NCBI GenBank assembly: GCA_013398955.1
Contig: VWPU01011854.1
Location: 147,501-211,500 of the forward strand
Direction of reading: 5' to 3'
DNA: 64,000 nt
DNA from: Callaeas wilsoni
Lineage: Eukaryota > Chordata > Aves > Passeriformes > Callaeidae
Below the pieces are notes generated by a model. The model made no database searches. It was given only the letters and a program-made list of their open reading frames with translations, and had not been told where the DNA came from. Positions 13,761 to 24,798 of this stretch are shown here, piece by piece. The position numbers were made by a program, and so were the translations under genes. Positions within the stretch are counted from its first letter, which is position 1. The number at the start of each line of letters is the position of its first letter.

Positions 13761-16700
13761 TGAACTAGTTTAACCTCCTGTGAAAATCAGCAGAAAGTAC
13801 AACTTCTAATAAAGAGGTTTGCTTTTTTTATATATATAAATTTGGCACACTTAAAGCATTACTTCATTGCGCTTCATTGGCAGAAAGATTCAGGGGCTGG
13901 AGCTGTTAAGTCTTACTACAGTTGTTAGTCTTGTTCTCAAATAAATCTTTTAGGAAAACTAAGGTTTTACACAGAATATAATGCAGTATTTGACTCACCA
14001 ATGCATTTTTGGTCTATTTTCAGACATGTATTGGATTCACACATTTATTGGGCAAATCTGAATGGTGTAGTTTCCTATTAATAACTTACAAACTTTCATT
14101 CTGTATTGCTGCTTGAGTTATAGCCCTCTCAAATGCCACTGTGGTCTTTTCTTCAATTATATGTTGAGATAAAACTTTTAATGGTGCAGTTTTCGTCCCT
14201 AGTGCTATTTCATCTCTTAGTGTTTTAGTTCATTATTGCTTCACAATTTTTTTTGTCTTTTTTTTGTATAAATTTTTAACTATCTAAATTTGATGAGCTG
14301 AAGGCATTTAATTCTAATCATTAAGCTAGCATTAATAATTGAAAATCAGTAACAAAACCAGAATTTGAAATGTAAAACAAAAATCCATTTAAAATTACAT
14401 TTAATATTGGATTTACTTGTTTCTTATTGTTTTGTTATAAGCAAAATTTTAAAAGGTTGACTTTGTCAATGTATTACAGAAACTCAGATTTACAAGGAAA
14501 TTAAAATATTCTTGAAAATAAATTGCTGTAATAATAATAAATTAGTATTTTCTCTAGATTAAATGTTCATTATCTTAACAATAATTACTGTAGAGATATT
14601 TAGCAGTTTTGCACAGAAAAGATGTGTTTATCAGAGTCCACATTGGACTTCATAGCTGTAAAATATTACCTGAATATTTAGTGGATTTTTTTTGTTTGGT
14701 TGGTTTGGTTTTTTTCAATTTATTTTTTCCTTTCAATAAAAACATAAGCTTAATTTATTCTTAACACTATTAGAGGCAGCATTCCAGTATATAGGTGGCC
14801 AGCATTTACTCAAGAAGAAGCTGGAAAGAAGAAAAACTAACTAAATACAGCTCAAATATCTTTAGAAGCTTGCAATGAAATCCTTTGTGTGACATAGAAA
14901 TTGCCTGAATAATTCAAGCCACGCGATACAGAGGAAGAAGCAGTCCTCTGATACTTTAGTTGTCTTCTACACAACAATATAGCTGTCTTGGTGACTTTGA
15001 CAGCCTAAAGTATGTATTTCTTCCTACAGTACAAATTCAGCTATTTTAGAAAGAAATCTGCACAAACCAGCATAAAGATCATGGGCATGTTTAGGCTAGC
15101 CAGAAAGAGAGCCCAAATGGAAGAGCATCTTTTCAGTCTCATGGAAGAATATATTTTCTGTTGCTTCATTTTAGGTCTGAATGGATATATGTGTCATAAT
15201 TTCAGCTACTCCCAGAAGCTATTCACTTGTCATAATCTTGTCTCATAGAGCACTCAAGAATTGTATCACCTACTTTCTGATACTTCCAGTTTCTGTAGTA
15301 GTAACATGGGGAATAAAACACCTGCTTCAGTGCCTGCTGAGATTTGAAAGTTCATCCACATTCTAAGCAAATATCACTAACTAACACAATAGTGAGCGTT
15401 CTAGGATAGGAACTGCCCTGCTGTATCTAAAAGTTATTATGTAAGGTGCTCAATGACACTAGTATTCAGTTCTTACTTCTCTCCCTAGTGGTTGCTTTAC
15501 TTACTCTATTTTTTTTCCTTTGACCCAGCAAGCATTTAATTATACTGTTCGAATTAGAGCAACTTCAAAAGAAATTTAAAATACCTTTCACTAATACCTT
15601 TTGCTATCATTTGATGACTAACAGTCACTTAAAAAAAAATAAAAAGCAGAATATGACACAAAACCTAGATTTTTACAACTTGGTTGAGTCCATTAACTGT
15701 TGAGTTAATTTAGAAAATAAAGAACAAATTTAATCTCACTTCCTGTTCTCTTTTTAGGCAGAAATAGGTATGTGTTCACAATGCAATTGTCAAGTGAGTT
15801 CCATATGTGACATAAGGGAATTTGTAACTCAGATGATAGGCACCACACATCAGAGACAATGCAAGTTTCTGGGGTGTACACCTAGCTGCATAAATATGGG
15901 CACATAAGAAACTCTTGGCCAAAATCTAGATGTCTGGAGAACCTAAAAATTAAAATAGACAAAACACAAACGTCGTCAGAACTTACCAATGTTTTGGTTT
16001 CAGAAAGAAGTCATTTCCAGAATTTAAACAGGTTCAGTGCTAATGATCTGTAAAGTGCCTGTTTAAGTGGTTAGATATTTGCATGGGTTTGGGCTAGCTA
16101 CTGGAACACAAAGTACATGTAAAGTAATGTTTAAAGTAAAGACATGGAGATGCTAGACCACATGTATTAGCACTCACTTTTCTGTAAGTAGAAGTGCTAA
16201 TTCTGATCCACAGCTCCACAGCAGTATGGTTTAATTTGTCACTTGGTAATAAATGGTATTTATTAAATAAATGGTAAATCCACACTGAGATTAGATGTCC
16301 TTTCTGAACATTGGTACAAATGTAGTAAGACTGAGTTGCCACTGTAAAAACTGTATAGGCTTGGTAGATTGGAATCATATCTCAGCCAGAATGAATCCTG
16401 GGAGCAGAGTTACTCAGGGCAGCACAAACAGAGAATCGTTATGGTGATGCATTATCTGTGGGTAGAAAAAATATGACTATAGAGACAATTTCCTCAGCAT
16501 GCACATGAACAGCTTAAGGAAGAAAAGCAGAATTGAAAGCAACTTCTTTTGAAAAAACTATAAAAATCAGTTTGGGGTGTTTGTGATTTCATAGTACTGT
16601 TTGTTTGTCAGTGGACTAATAATTTCTTCAGACTTTTGTATTTTATTTTAGAAAAATACAGTTATATAATTTTTAGGTAAAACCACAGAGTTTGGGTTAT

Positions 16701-19700
16701 CCTTCTGTTCCACGTCCTAGCTAAAATGATAAACTAAACAAGGAAAACTTTGAAAGGGTACATTTAGGTACAATGATTACTTACCATTATTAGCTGTATT
16801 TAATTTTTTTTTTCAAATTTCCTCAAACCTTTAGTATTGAAGCATTATAAATCAAGCCTAAGCACAATGAGGTGGGGTTTTAAAACCTAATTTGTGAAGT
16901 GTTTTTTTGGTTTCGATTACTTTGATATGCTCCTTCCCCACAAATGTAAGGAGTAGAGATGAAAGTGGAATAATGTGATTCTGGAAAATACATACTTCTG
17001 GGAGCAGATAATAAAATGAAGATACATTAATAAATTGAATGAATAATTAGATTAAGCAGAAAAGATACTTTTGCGTGCACTTTTTGTGATGGCACATGAG
17101 ACAGACTTTCAAAAACCACTGGAGTGAATATACTAGCTTTCTTGAAACCTAAAGATGTCTAAGGTCAACCACACAAACCAGAGCTTCAAGATAACCATCT
17201 CCTTTTGAAAACATGTCTTCATACATAATATGGAGCAGCTTCTAGTGTGCATAGTAAGAAGCTGGAAAGAGGTATGGGGGTTGAGAGAAATTGATCTCCA
17301 GAAGGAAAGAAGAACTAGACATTTTACCCAGATTTATGAAAGCAAAGAAAAGTGATAATTTTTAAACTCATGCTCCTTTTTATTATTTTCATTTTTTAAT
17401 TTTCTTTTAAAATTTTTTCTGAGAGGAGCGAAAGATTTCAGCTGACATTAATACTTTTAGTCTTATGGTTACTTTTTGAGGAATAACAACACTGATTTTG
17501 CAAGGGTTTATACTTTTCTTCATCTTAGAAATGATATCTTAGAAGATCTTGGATATATTTTCATAGTTTAAAGTACATCAGAATCTGACTCAGGGATATA
17601 TATGCCACTACTGAACTATAAAAAATACATTTTAAAGACTAACAAATATGTTTTAGTGCCACAATAGAAAGGGATGATAATAATCATACTCACAGAAAAG
17701 TTATTTATTAAATCACCACCACTCTGTAAAGCTTCTAAAATACAATAAAACCTGAATATTTTTCTCACCATAAACTGGAATTCAAAGCTGAGACCAATGA
17801 GCACTCCACTATTGACCCTTTTCCTTGGTATTATGGCTATAGGCAGTGAGCATTAAAATGTCCATCATCTAAGATTGACACATCAGATGTGTCCTTGTTG
17901 TGTTGAAACAATTTGTGTAAAAGTGTTTATTTAGAATAAGGCAGATGTACTGTGCATAATATAAATGAATAGTCTCTTATTATGCTGAGGGGATTTTGCA
18001 TGTTGTTGTACAATATTTTTAAAAATATTTCTTTTGTCATGTATACTCCTATCACAAGCAAATGTCTGTTGTGCACAGTACAGTACAAATATCAAACTGA
18101 AAGTTATAGTTACAGTCAGCAGATGTAAAGTCTCTCTAGGAATAAAACTGTTATGTTTAATGCAAAAGAATCTAAATCGAAAAAAAATGGAGTGAAGAAG
18201 AGAGTGGGAAGCTTATAAGAAGCAGGCCCTTAGGAACAGAATATAAGAGAGATGATACAGGCTTATGATTTTCATTAAAAGATAAATCTGATGCAGGTCT
18301 AGGAACAAAAAGACGTCATCAGAACTGCAAAGGAGACTGATAAATCCTTGCCCTAATCTGCTTCCTGAAAACATGCAAGAAATGAATAACCATAGGAGTG
18401 GAGAAATGGAAATAGGATTAAATGTAACAGTACAGTATCCTCAATGGTGCACATTTAAGAGTTACACCAAGAATTTGTCATAAACTCGAAGATCATCAGC
18501 CAGAAGTGAATGAAAAAGAAGTTAGCCTTATAAGTGGATCAGAAGATGTCACCAAGAGAAACCAGCTGAGAAAAAGGTAAGTGTGATTCTAGAATATGCG
18601 GGGAGATATGCTTCCAGTACAAAACCTGAAATATTAGTATCACTCTTCACATCACTTCTCTGAAATACCGTAAACTACTCTGATCACTCGTATTAAAAGG
18701 AAAAACACTTCAATCTGCGTGGGTAAAGGTGAGTGCTACTGGGACAATCAAAGGCATAGAAGGTCTTAAGAGAAGAATGTTATTTGTAAATACAAAAGTG
18801 GATTAAACAGAAAAGGGGAAGAGATAATGAATATTAAAATAAAGGATTTCAAACTGCTCATGAATACATGGAGTCCTACCACTGAAATGCTTTCACCTGT
18901 CAGTGTGGTATTTAAATGGTCTTTCATTGCAGCTAGCAGAGACAAAACCCTGCTAAGAGATGGCTGCTATTTCAGTCAAGACCAGTAAAAGTGGTTGGGG
19001 AGTCTCAGTCTTATCCAACATTGTCCATTTCTTTGGCCTTAAGACAAAATAGGGAGCTAATCCAGTTTTTAATAGATTTCTGTCTCACGTTTCTTAGAAA
19101 AGACAAAGGTCCTGATCACCACACAACCTTCATTGCTTTGAACACATCTTTTCAGAAAATCTTTTTCTTTTTTTAGGCCAGAAAATTTACACAGTCCTTG
19201 CTAAGATTCTTTTGAAATTACTTCCACCGTCTTATTTCAGTAGCTTAATGTGCTGAGATAAGAAACTTGGGTCAGCATGGTCTTCTGAAACATCAAGTAC
19301 TTTTATGATGCTGGGGAAAGTTATTGATCAAGAGAGGCAAATAAAAAGATATGATGGAACAGTGGAAATTTTTCAGATTTCTATGAAACTGAGAGACCCA
19401 AGTATTCAAATAGCAAAATAAACACCCAAATTTATGCTACGATGACTATAACTGGCTAGCAGAAGTGCAGAATTTATAGCAAGCATCCAGTAGTAGAAGA
19501 ATTTCTAAACCAAAAATATCACAGATAAAAAAGGTCTACAAATCTGCAAGATCATCTCTTTTGTAAAAATAGCATTTGACCATGCAGGTACTAAAAAGCC
19601 AAACAAAGAGTAATGTATTTCTATTAATTTCACTTTTGAATTATGCATTTCTGACTTTTTAGCATCTCATTTAAGAAGCACATTTATAATTGATAGGAAA

Positions 19701-20605
19701 AGTTTGATTATTTTCCTGTGCTATCATATACTTTAAAATAATTGAGCCTAGAGGTGCAGAAGGCAGCTTCATTCTTCCTAATTGGGTTCATCTGAACTTT
19801 TCACAATCTACTCTGAGAAAATTTAATTGATAATTAACAGCACTTCAGTTCATCTACTCGTGAGGCTTTAAAAATACATGAAAAGCTGACAACTCATTGA
19901 CTGAATGAAAAACAGTGTACACAATTAAATATGAAGAAAATCTTGATTGCCTAAATCAAAGCTTACTGTGTTAGGCAGATGAATGAAATCTGTTACATAA
20001 AGACTTCTTTTAATGTCCAAATTGGTTTTTAAATAGCAAATATATTAACTATCGAAATATTCATTGCCCCACCATGTTTCCCTCCCAGAGACCAAAGGAG
20101 GCCGGCCATCCATTACAGGAGGTCAGAGGCATTTTCTTCTGTGAATCGCAGCTTTCAACTGCAGACTTCTGGCACTAGGAAGTAATAAATGATATAACAT
20201 TTAACCACACAAAGTCTAGGCAGAGATTCTTGAAGAATTGTACCCTTTTTTACCAGATTCACTGAATTGGAGATGTCCCAATACACTTTGCATCTAAGAA
20301 GTCAGTGCATTTATTCCAATGTTGATAATAATGCATGCATCTCTTGCCTATCTCCTTAAGATAAAAAGTCTCTGTACAGCCCCAAGAGGCAAGTTTAACA
20401 ATATTTCATCTCTATTTCCTATCTAGATAATCTGAGGTACAACAAAACTGCAACACACTTACTGCAGTCAAGTGTGAGCAAACTGGAACTAGCAATAAAG
20501 TGATGTTTATTTTTAGGTTAAATTTTAGCCTCAAGACTATGTGTTTTCTTTATGCACAAAAAGGAAAGAAGTACATAATAACATTGAATATGTAAGGGAA
20601 ATGCA

Positions 20606-20634
20606 ATATATATAGGTGTGTATATATATATATG
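20606..20634. repeat. (TA)n microsatellite, interrupted
   Basis: Two short TA runs separated by GGTGTG. It is a simple repeat with no other feature nearby. Confidence 0.75.
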
Positions 20635-21472
20635 TAAAGATTTGAAATTAAAATAAATATATGTGCTCCACAGGTTCACCTACAGGGAAGATGACAATAA
20701 TTTTATATAACCATGCCCCACTCTTATGAGACTTTTTCAAGACATTTCCTTTTCTTTCACCATAATAAATAAATTCTAAATTTGGAAGAAGATTGGGAAG
20801 AGGCAGCAGCTGAATGAAAAATCCCAGCCAACCGTAGATGGGATAAAATAATAAACACAGGTGCATGCTTGACAGATGTTTAACAATTTTTACTTCAGTA
20901 CGAAAAGGTTCAACACAAGAATTCCCAAAACGCACCTTTGAATATTACCAGACAATCATACAAGCAAGGAAGTCATAAATCTTGTGGTGAAGAGACAGAA
21001 AAGTTCCCATATTTCTGTTAAAAGCGAGTAAATATTAAATCCTGAACAAGAAAGTAAACTTGTTCATTTCAGTGGGATTGCCAATTCATCTCTGGCTCTT
21101 AGTGCAACTCTAGATTTTTGGAAATTGAGGAGGAGCGTTTGGAAGAGCCACAAGGTTGGCAGGATTATCAGCCTCTCGATAAATTTACGTTTGTGTGGCT
21201 GATCCCTGTTGCAAATTCTCCAGAACAAGTCAAATTGCATGAACAAGCAATGCCTCTGTCATGAACAGCTTAAATAGGTCATGAACAGGCAAAGAAACCA
21301 GAAAATTTCTTCTCCTTTCTTCTTTGCTTAGTATAATTCCACTGTATATCTTTTTAAACTTGGGAAAATGCAAATCATTTGTAAGTTCAAATAATCTATA
21401 AAAAAGGACAATGGACCAGTGAATTACACAGGAAAAAAATGACCTATATCATGCTTAAAAATTCTATTTCTC

Positions 21473-21486
21473 TTTTTTTTTTTTTT
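21473..21486. repeat. poly-T tract
   Basis: Fourteen consecutive T, ending in CCTGGAAGCCAG. In plus orientation it would serve as a strong polypyrimidine tract for the AG at 21497-21498. It may equally be a chance homopolymer. Confidence 0.7.
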
Positions 21487-21908
21487 CCTGGAAGCCAGTT
21501 ACAGAAAAATGCAACAGTTGCTAATGGACAAAAAACCAATAAAACTTCACCCGAATTACACAAGGACTTTGAGGCCATTCCTACACATAAATCTCACAAG
21601 CAGCATACTGTGACTTCTAAGGATATGTGTCATAAAGATTCAGTGTGGGTAGCTCCTTCAGTGTGAGACCCTGGTCCCAAGTCTTAAGACAATATGGAAA
21701 TTTTTGGCCTGAATAATCAGGGCTTGTGACTGCAAATGCCTCCTATGTTCCAAAAGAACAAAACAATATGCTGAGGATGATAAAAGGATGCAAGAGACTT
21801 AGAACAGACTTTAGATTCTCTCTGTATTTTCACCAGAGCTAGTGAGCTGTAGGTCAGATCTTTACCAAGTGATAAGGGCGAATATAACTTTAAATGAAGG
21901 CTTAGGAA

Positions 21909-21962
21909 CACTGATAGCCCAGAAAATAGTCCAAAACACTGATAGCCCTGAAACTAGACCAG
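21909..21962. repeat. Imperfect tandem duplication, about 26 bp
   Basis: CACTGATAGCCC occurs twice, followed by related text (AGAAAATAGTCCA and TGAAACTAGACCA). It is a local duplication that has since diverged, and is probably neutral. Confidence 0.65.
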
Positions 21963-23519
21963 TAGTGGGCTATTGAGGAACGATGACAAGAGAAATAACT
22001 ATTCTTGTGAACTATTTGCAGAGCAATTTCAGTGTCTGGGTATTACTAGTAATTATTTTTACTGGGATTGGCAAAAAATCTTATAAGGGATTAAGTATAT
22101 GAAGATTAATTCAGTAATGTCTTTGGTTCTTATTTTCAAGTTTCATGCTTCTGTCAGAGTGTGGAAACAACGAAAATATGTTTCTACTATTGCTTATTCA
22201 AACTCTCTTTAGAACAGGAACAGTTGTTTTTGTTTGCTGTGTTCTTTTCCGTTACTTCAGGGAGATGATTTGGGTGAGAAGATGATTAATTAGATTACTT
22301 TTGCTGTTTATTTAACTTATTGATGTTCCCTGTCGGAGGAACCAAAGCTACTTCAGATACCTAGAGGAAAACCAGAGGTTTTTAGAAGACTCAAGGCAAA
22401 TTACTTATTCATCTTGACCAAATTTCAGTGGTATGCTTGTAGTGAAGAGATTTTTCTGTCTCAAAATCTCTTACAGAAGTATGTGCGTATGCATATGTCT
22501 CTCTGTTGTGGATCTAAACAAGAATAAAAAACTACAGCAATTTAAAATCAGGATTAAGGACAAAAGCAGTCTCTGCATCTCTCAACAAACCAATTAGATT
22601 GCAACTCTTTAGCAGAATAGCACAATGTTTGAAATGAACAGCTCTTTCTAAGGAAGTGCAAATATTCTCTCTGATTATAGACATTGTAGCTGAGTAGGGA
22701 TAAGAGATGTTGTAAATCCATTAGTGAAGCGCTGCTTGCCTTCATTTCAGTTTAATATTTCTTCAAGCTATAAAATTGTATTATGTTAATGTAATGTACA
22801 GTCCAAGTGATAAAGGCAGCTAATGTGATTACCACTCACTGTGCTATAAACCTTTCAGCAAAGCTGCAGATAAATTGGTATTCAACTGTTTCTCATGATG
22901 ACAGTGTTACACAGAGCAGATCACATGTTGAAAGCATCATGTGGTTGTTAGGAGGTTTTTACATGCTAGAATGCTTATGCAGATATTAGAACTGACCTTC
23001 AAAGCAGTACCTCACTTATTTGGTGGTCACCAAGGCCTAGTGGACCAGAGGTCCTTATTTAATCTCCATGTAAAGGACAAACCTAGTGTGATGTTACTAT
23101 TGTGATTATTCATGTACAGAAAAATTATCACACATCGGATCACAGAAATTTCAGTTTTGCTGGTATTAATGCTCTCCTCTTGATCTTGCTTTCAAAATAA
23201 GCAGCAGCTTACTGAAAATGATGAAGAATCTTCCTCAGTTTTCTTATGATCATATAACAGCCATTTTTTTCAGTTATTCACCTTCCACATCTTGAAGTGA
23301 CAATTTTACCTCACTGTGTAAGTTTACATTATAATTCTATTAGGCAATTCACAATAAAATTCTGATTCTAGAGCAGAAGTGTTATGTTGAGAATAGAACA
23401 AAAGTCTGAATCTGTGGTCAAGGCATTAACTATTTCACTGAGGTTTGGAATTTGGAGACAGATCTTTTCTGGTGGGACAGATTTGTATATTTCCTTCCAG
23501 GAAATTGGAACTAGATTGG

Positions 23520-23805
23520 TGCCTTGATGGGCTACCTAAAAACAGAGGCCAGACAAAATTAAGGGAATAAAAAGCTGTTATATTTATTAAAGGGCCTTCA
23601 GGTACATTTAGGGCAGAAGAAGCCCCCCAGGGTCTACACCCAAAAATGGATGACAAGTCACAGGTTTTCATATTTTTATAGGTGTGGTCCATTTACATAT
23701 TGGGGGTTAATCTTCCAATTACAGCTTCAGGTAATGAAGCCATTTAACCCGAGTTTGCTCTCCCCCCAACTCACTTTTGTTTACATTTCTTGGGGCTTCA
23801 GACAG
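23520..23805 (-). mobile_element. Compact solo LTR (endogenous retrovirus type)
   Basis: Read on the minus strand, this has the parts of an LTR in order. A 5' TGT-type start lies at about 23785 or 23804. A TATA box TATAAAAATA lies at 23671-23680. A polyadenylation signal AATAAA lies about 85 bases downstream at 23583-23588. A T-rich R/U5 region follows, ending near CCA at 23528 or GCA at 23520. The length (about 260-290 bases) is short but possible for avian ERV LTRs. No gag, pol or env sequence flanks it, so it would be a solo LTR left by recombination between two LTRs. I could not find a convincing flanking target-site duplication, so the exact ends are uncertain. The family is not identified. 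Confidence 0.55.
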
Positions 23806-24444
23806 TGAGGTGTCCTTGATTCCCAGGCCTAGAGAGGAATTGTTGCACCTGACCAAAATGGGAAAGCAGTAGCTAACACTCTATATGGCGTTTAGAGTTC
23901 TACTCTAGAGAATTACAGGGATACACATACATGAAAAACATAAAAGCTGAAATCTTAAGACATCAGATAAGAAGAGACAGAAAAACTACATTCAGAAGAA
24001 AAATAGCCAAACAGTCCATTAAAGGATTCAGTAAAACCTCCATCTGACATGGCCTTTCCCTGTCACATATCTTTTGCAGTATTTAGTGCAGTCCCTGACC
24101 ACATGTGTCTACCAATAGCTATTATTTCCTCTTTCAAGTGCTTCTGAAAGAATAAACAATTTCTTGTATTCAAAAATATGGTAGTGCATAAGCACTGGCT
24201 TCCCTGCTGCTTACGTGTAAATGTCTGTACTTTGATGTTTGGAAGTAGCTCATTCTACATGAGAATATCAGCAGAACAGGACTAGGCAAGTTACTGCACA
24301 TGTTTATACCTGGCCACACACTGTCTTTGCTCTCCAGAATGAAATCCATGCTGGGAGACATTCATCCAGTTTTCCTGAAGCCAGTAAGCTTAATGGCCAA
24401 AAGCAGTAACTGAGGAAGGGTAAACTGCTTAAAGCATGATGATA
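23806..24444. other. Unique-looking DNA
   Basis: No gene or recognised repeat. The first 100 bases may still belong to the LTR-like unit to the left. Confidence 0.5.
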
Positions 24445-24798
24445 AAGTAGAGGAGGAATTAGGTTTGTTCAGCCCAGAGAAGGGAAGGTGCCAGGTTGCA
24501 CATAACAGCCTGACCATACCTGTGAGGAGCTTATCACAAAACCTGAGTCAGTCTCTTTACATTGGTTTATGGCAGGAGTACAAGTGGATTTAAGGGAATC
24601 ATTTCTTCATTGGGACTGTCAAGCAGTGTAACAGATTGCCCATAGCAGTTGCAAAGTGTCTGGTCTTGAAGGTTTTCAAGACATGATGTATAAAGTGCTG
24701 AGGAACTTTGTCTGACCTTGTGACTGTTTTAACTTTGGCAGGACCTACTTAAGGCCCCTCCCAGGCTGTGTCATTCTGTATCATTGTGATTCTGTTTT
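24445..24798 (+). mobile_element. CR1 LINE 3' end, diverged
   Basis: The plus-strand text follows the last 350 or so bases of CR1: TTGTTCAGCCCAGAGAAGG, a degenerate body, CAGATTGCCCATAGCAGTTG (family: CAGGTTGCCCAGGGAGGTTG), CTTGAAGGTTTTCAAGACA, then GGCCCCTCCCAGGCTGTG. It ends in TGTCATTCTGTATCATTGTG, the decayed terminal repeat. The copy is 5'-truncated, as is usual for target-primed integration, and old. It has no coding capacity. Confidence 0.85.

Larger units (their letters stand above)
13761..23519. other. AT-rich unique-looking DNA, no confirmed gene
   Basis: No interspersed repeat is recognised. Short TA-rich runs occur at 13830-13841 and 20606-20634, with a 14-T run at 21473-21486. 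Two places look more exon-like than the rest. One is an open segment ending at 18576 in a perfect donor match (AAG|GTAAGT). The other is a pyrimidine-rich acceptor at 21498 followed by 55 open codons to a stop at 21664. A 26-base imperfect tandem duplication lies at 21909-21962. None of this is enough to call a gene. Confidence 0.5.

Noticed and set aside
15030..15174. Acceptor-like TTCCTACAG followed by an open, amphipathic-looking frame
   Set aside because: There is no donor at the end of the frame. TTTTAG|GTCTGA reads better as another acceptor, so a bounded exon is not supported.
23522..23819. CCTTGA on both sides as target-site duplication of the LTR at 23520-23805
   Set aside because: The right copy is not next to a CA end, so the spacing does not fit LTR termini. 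It is probably coincidence.
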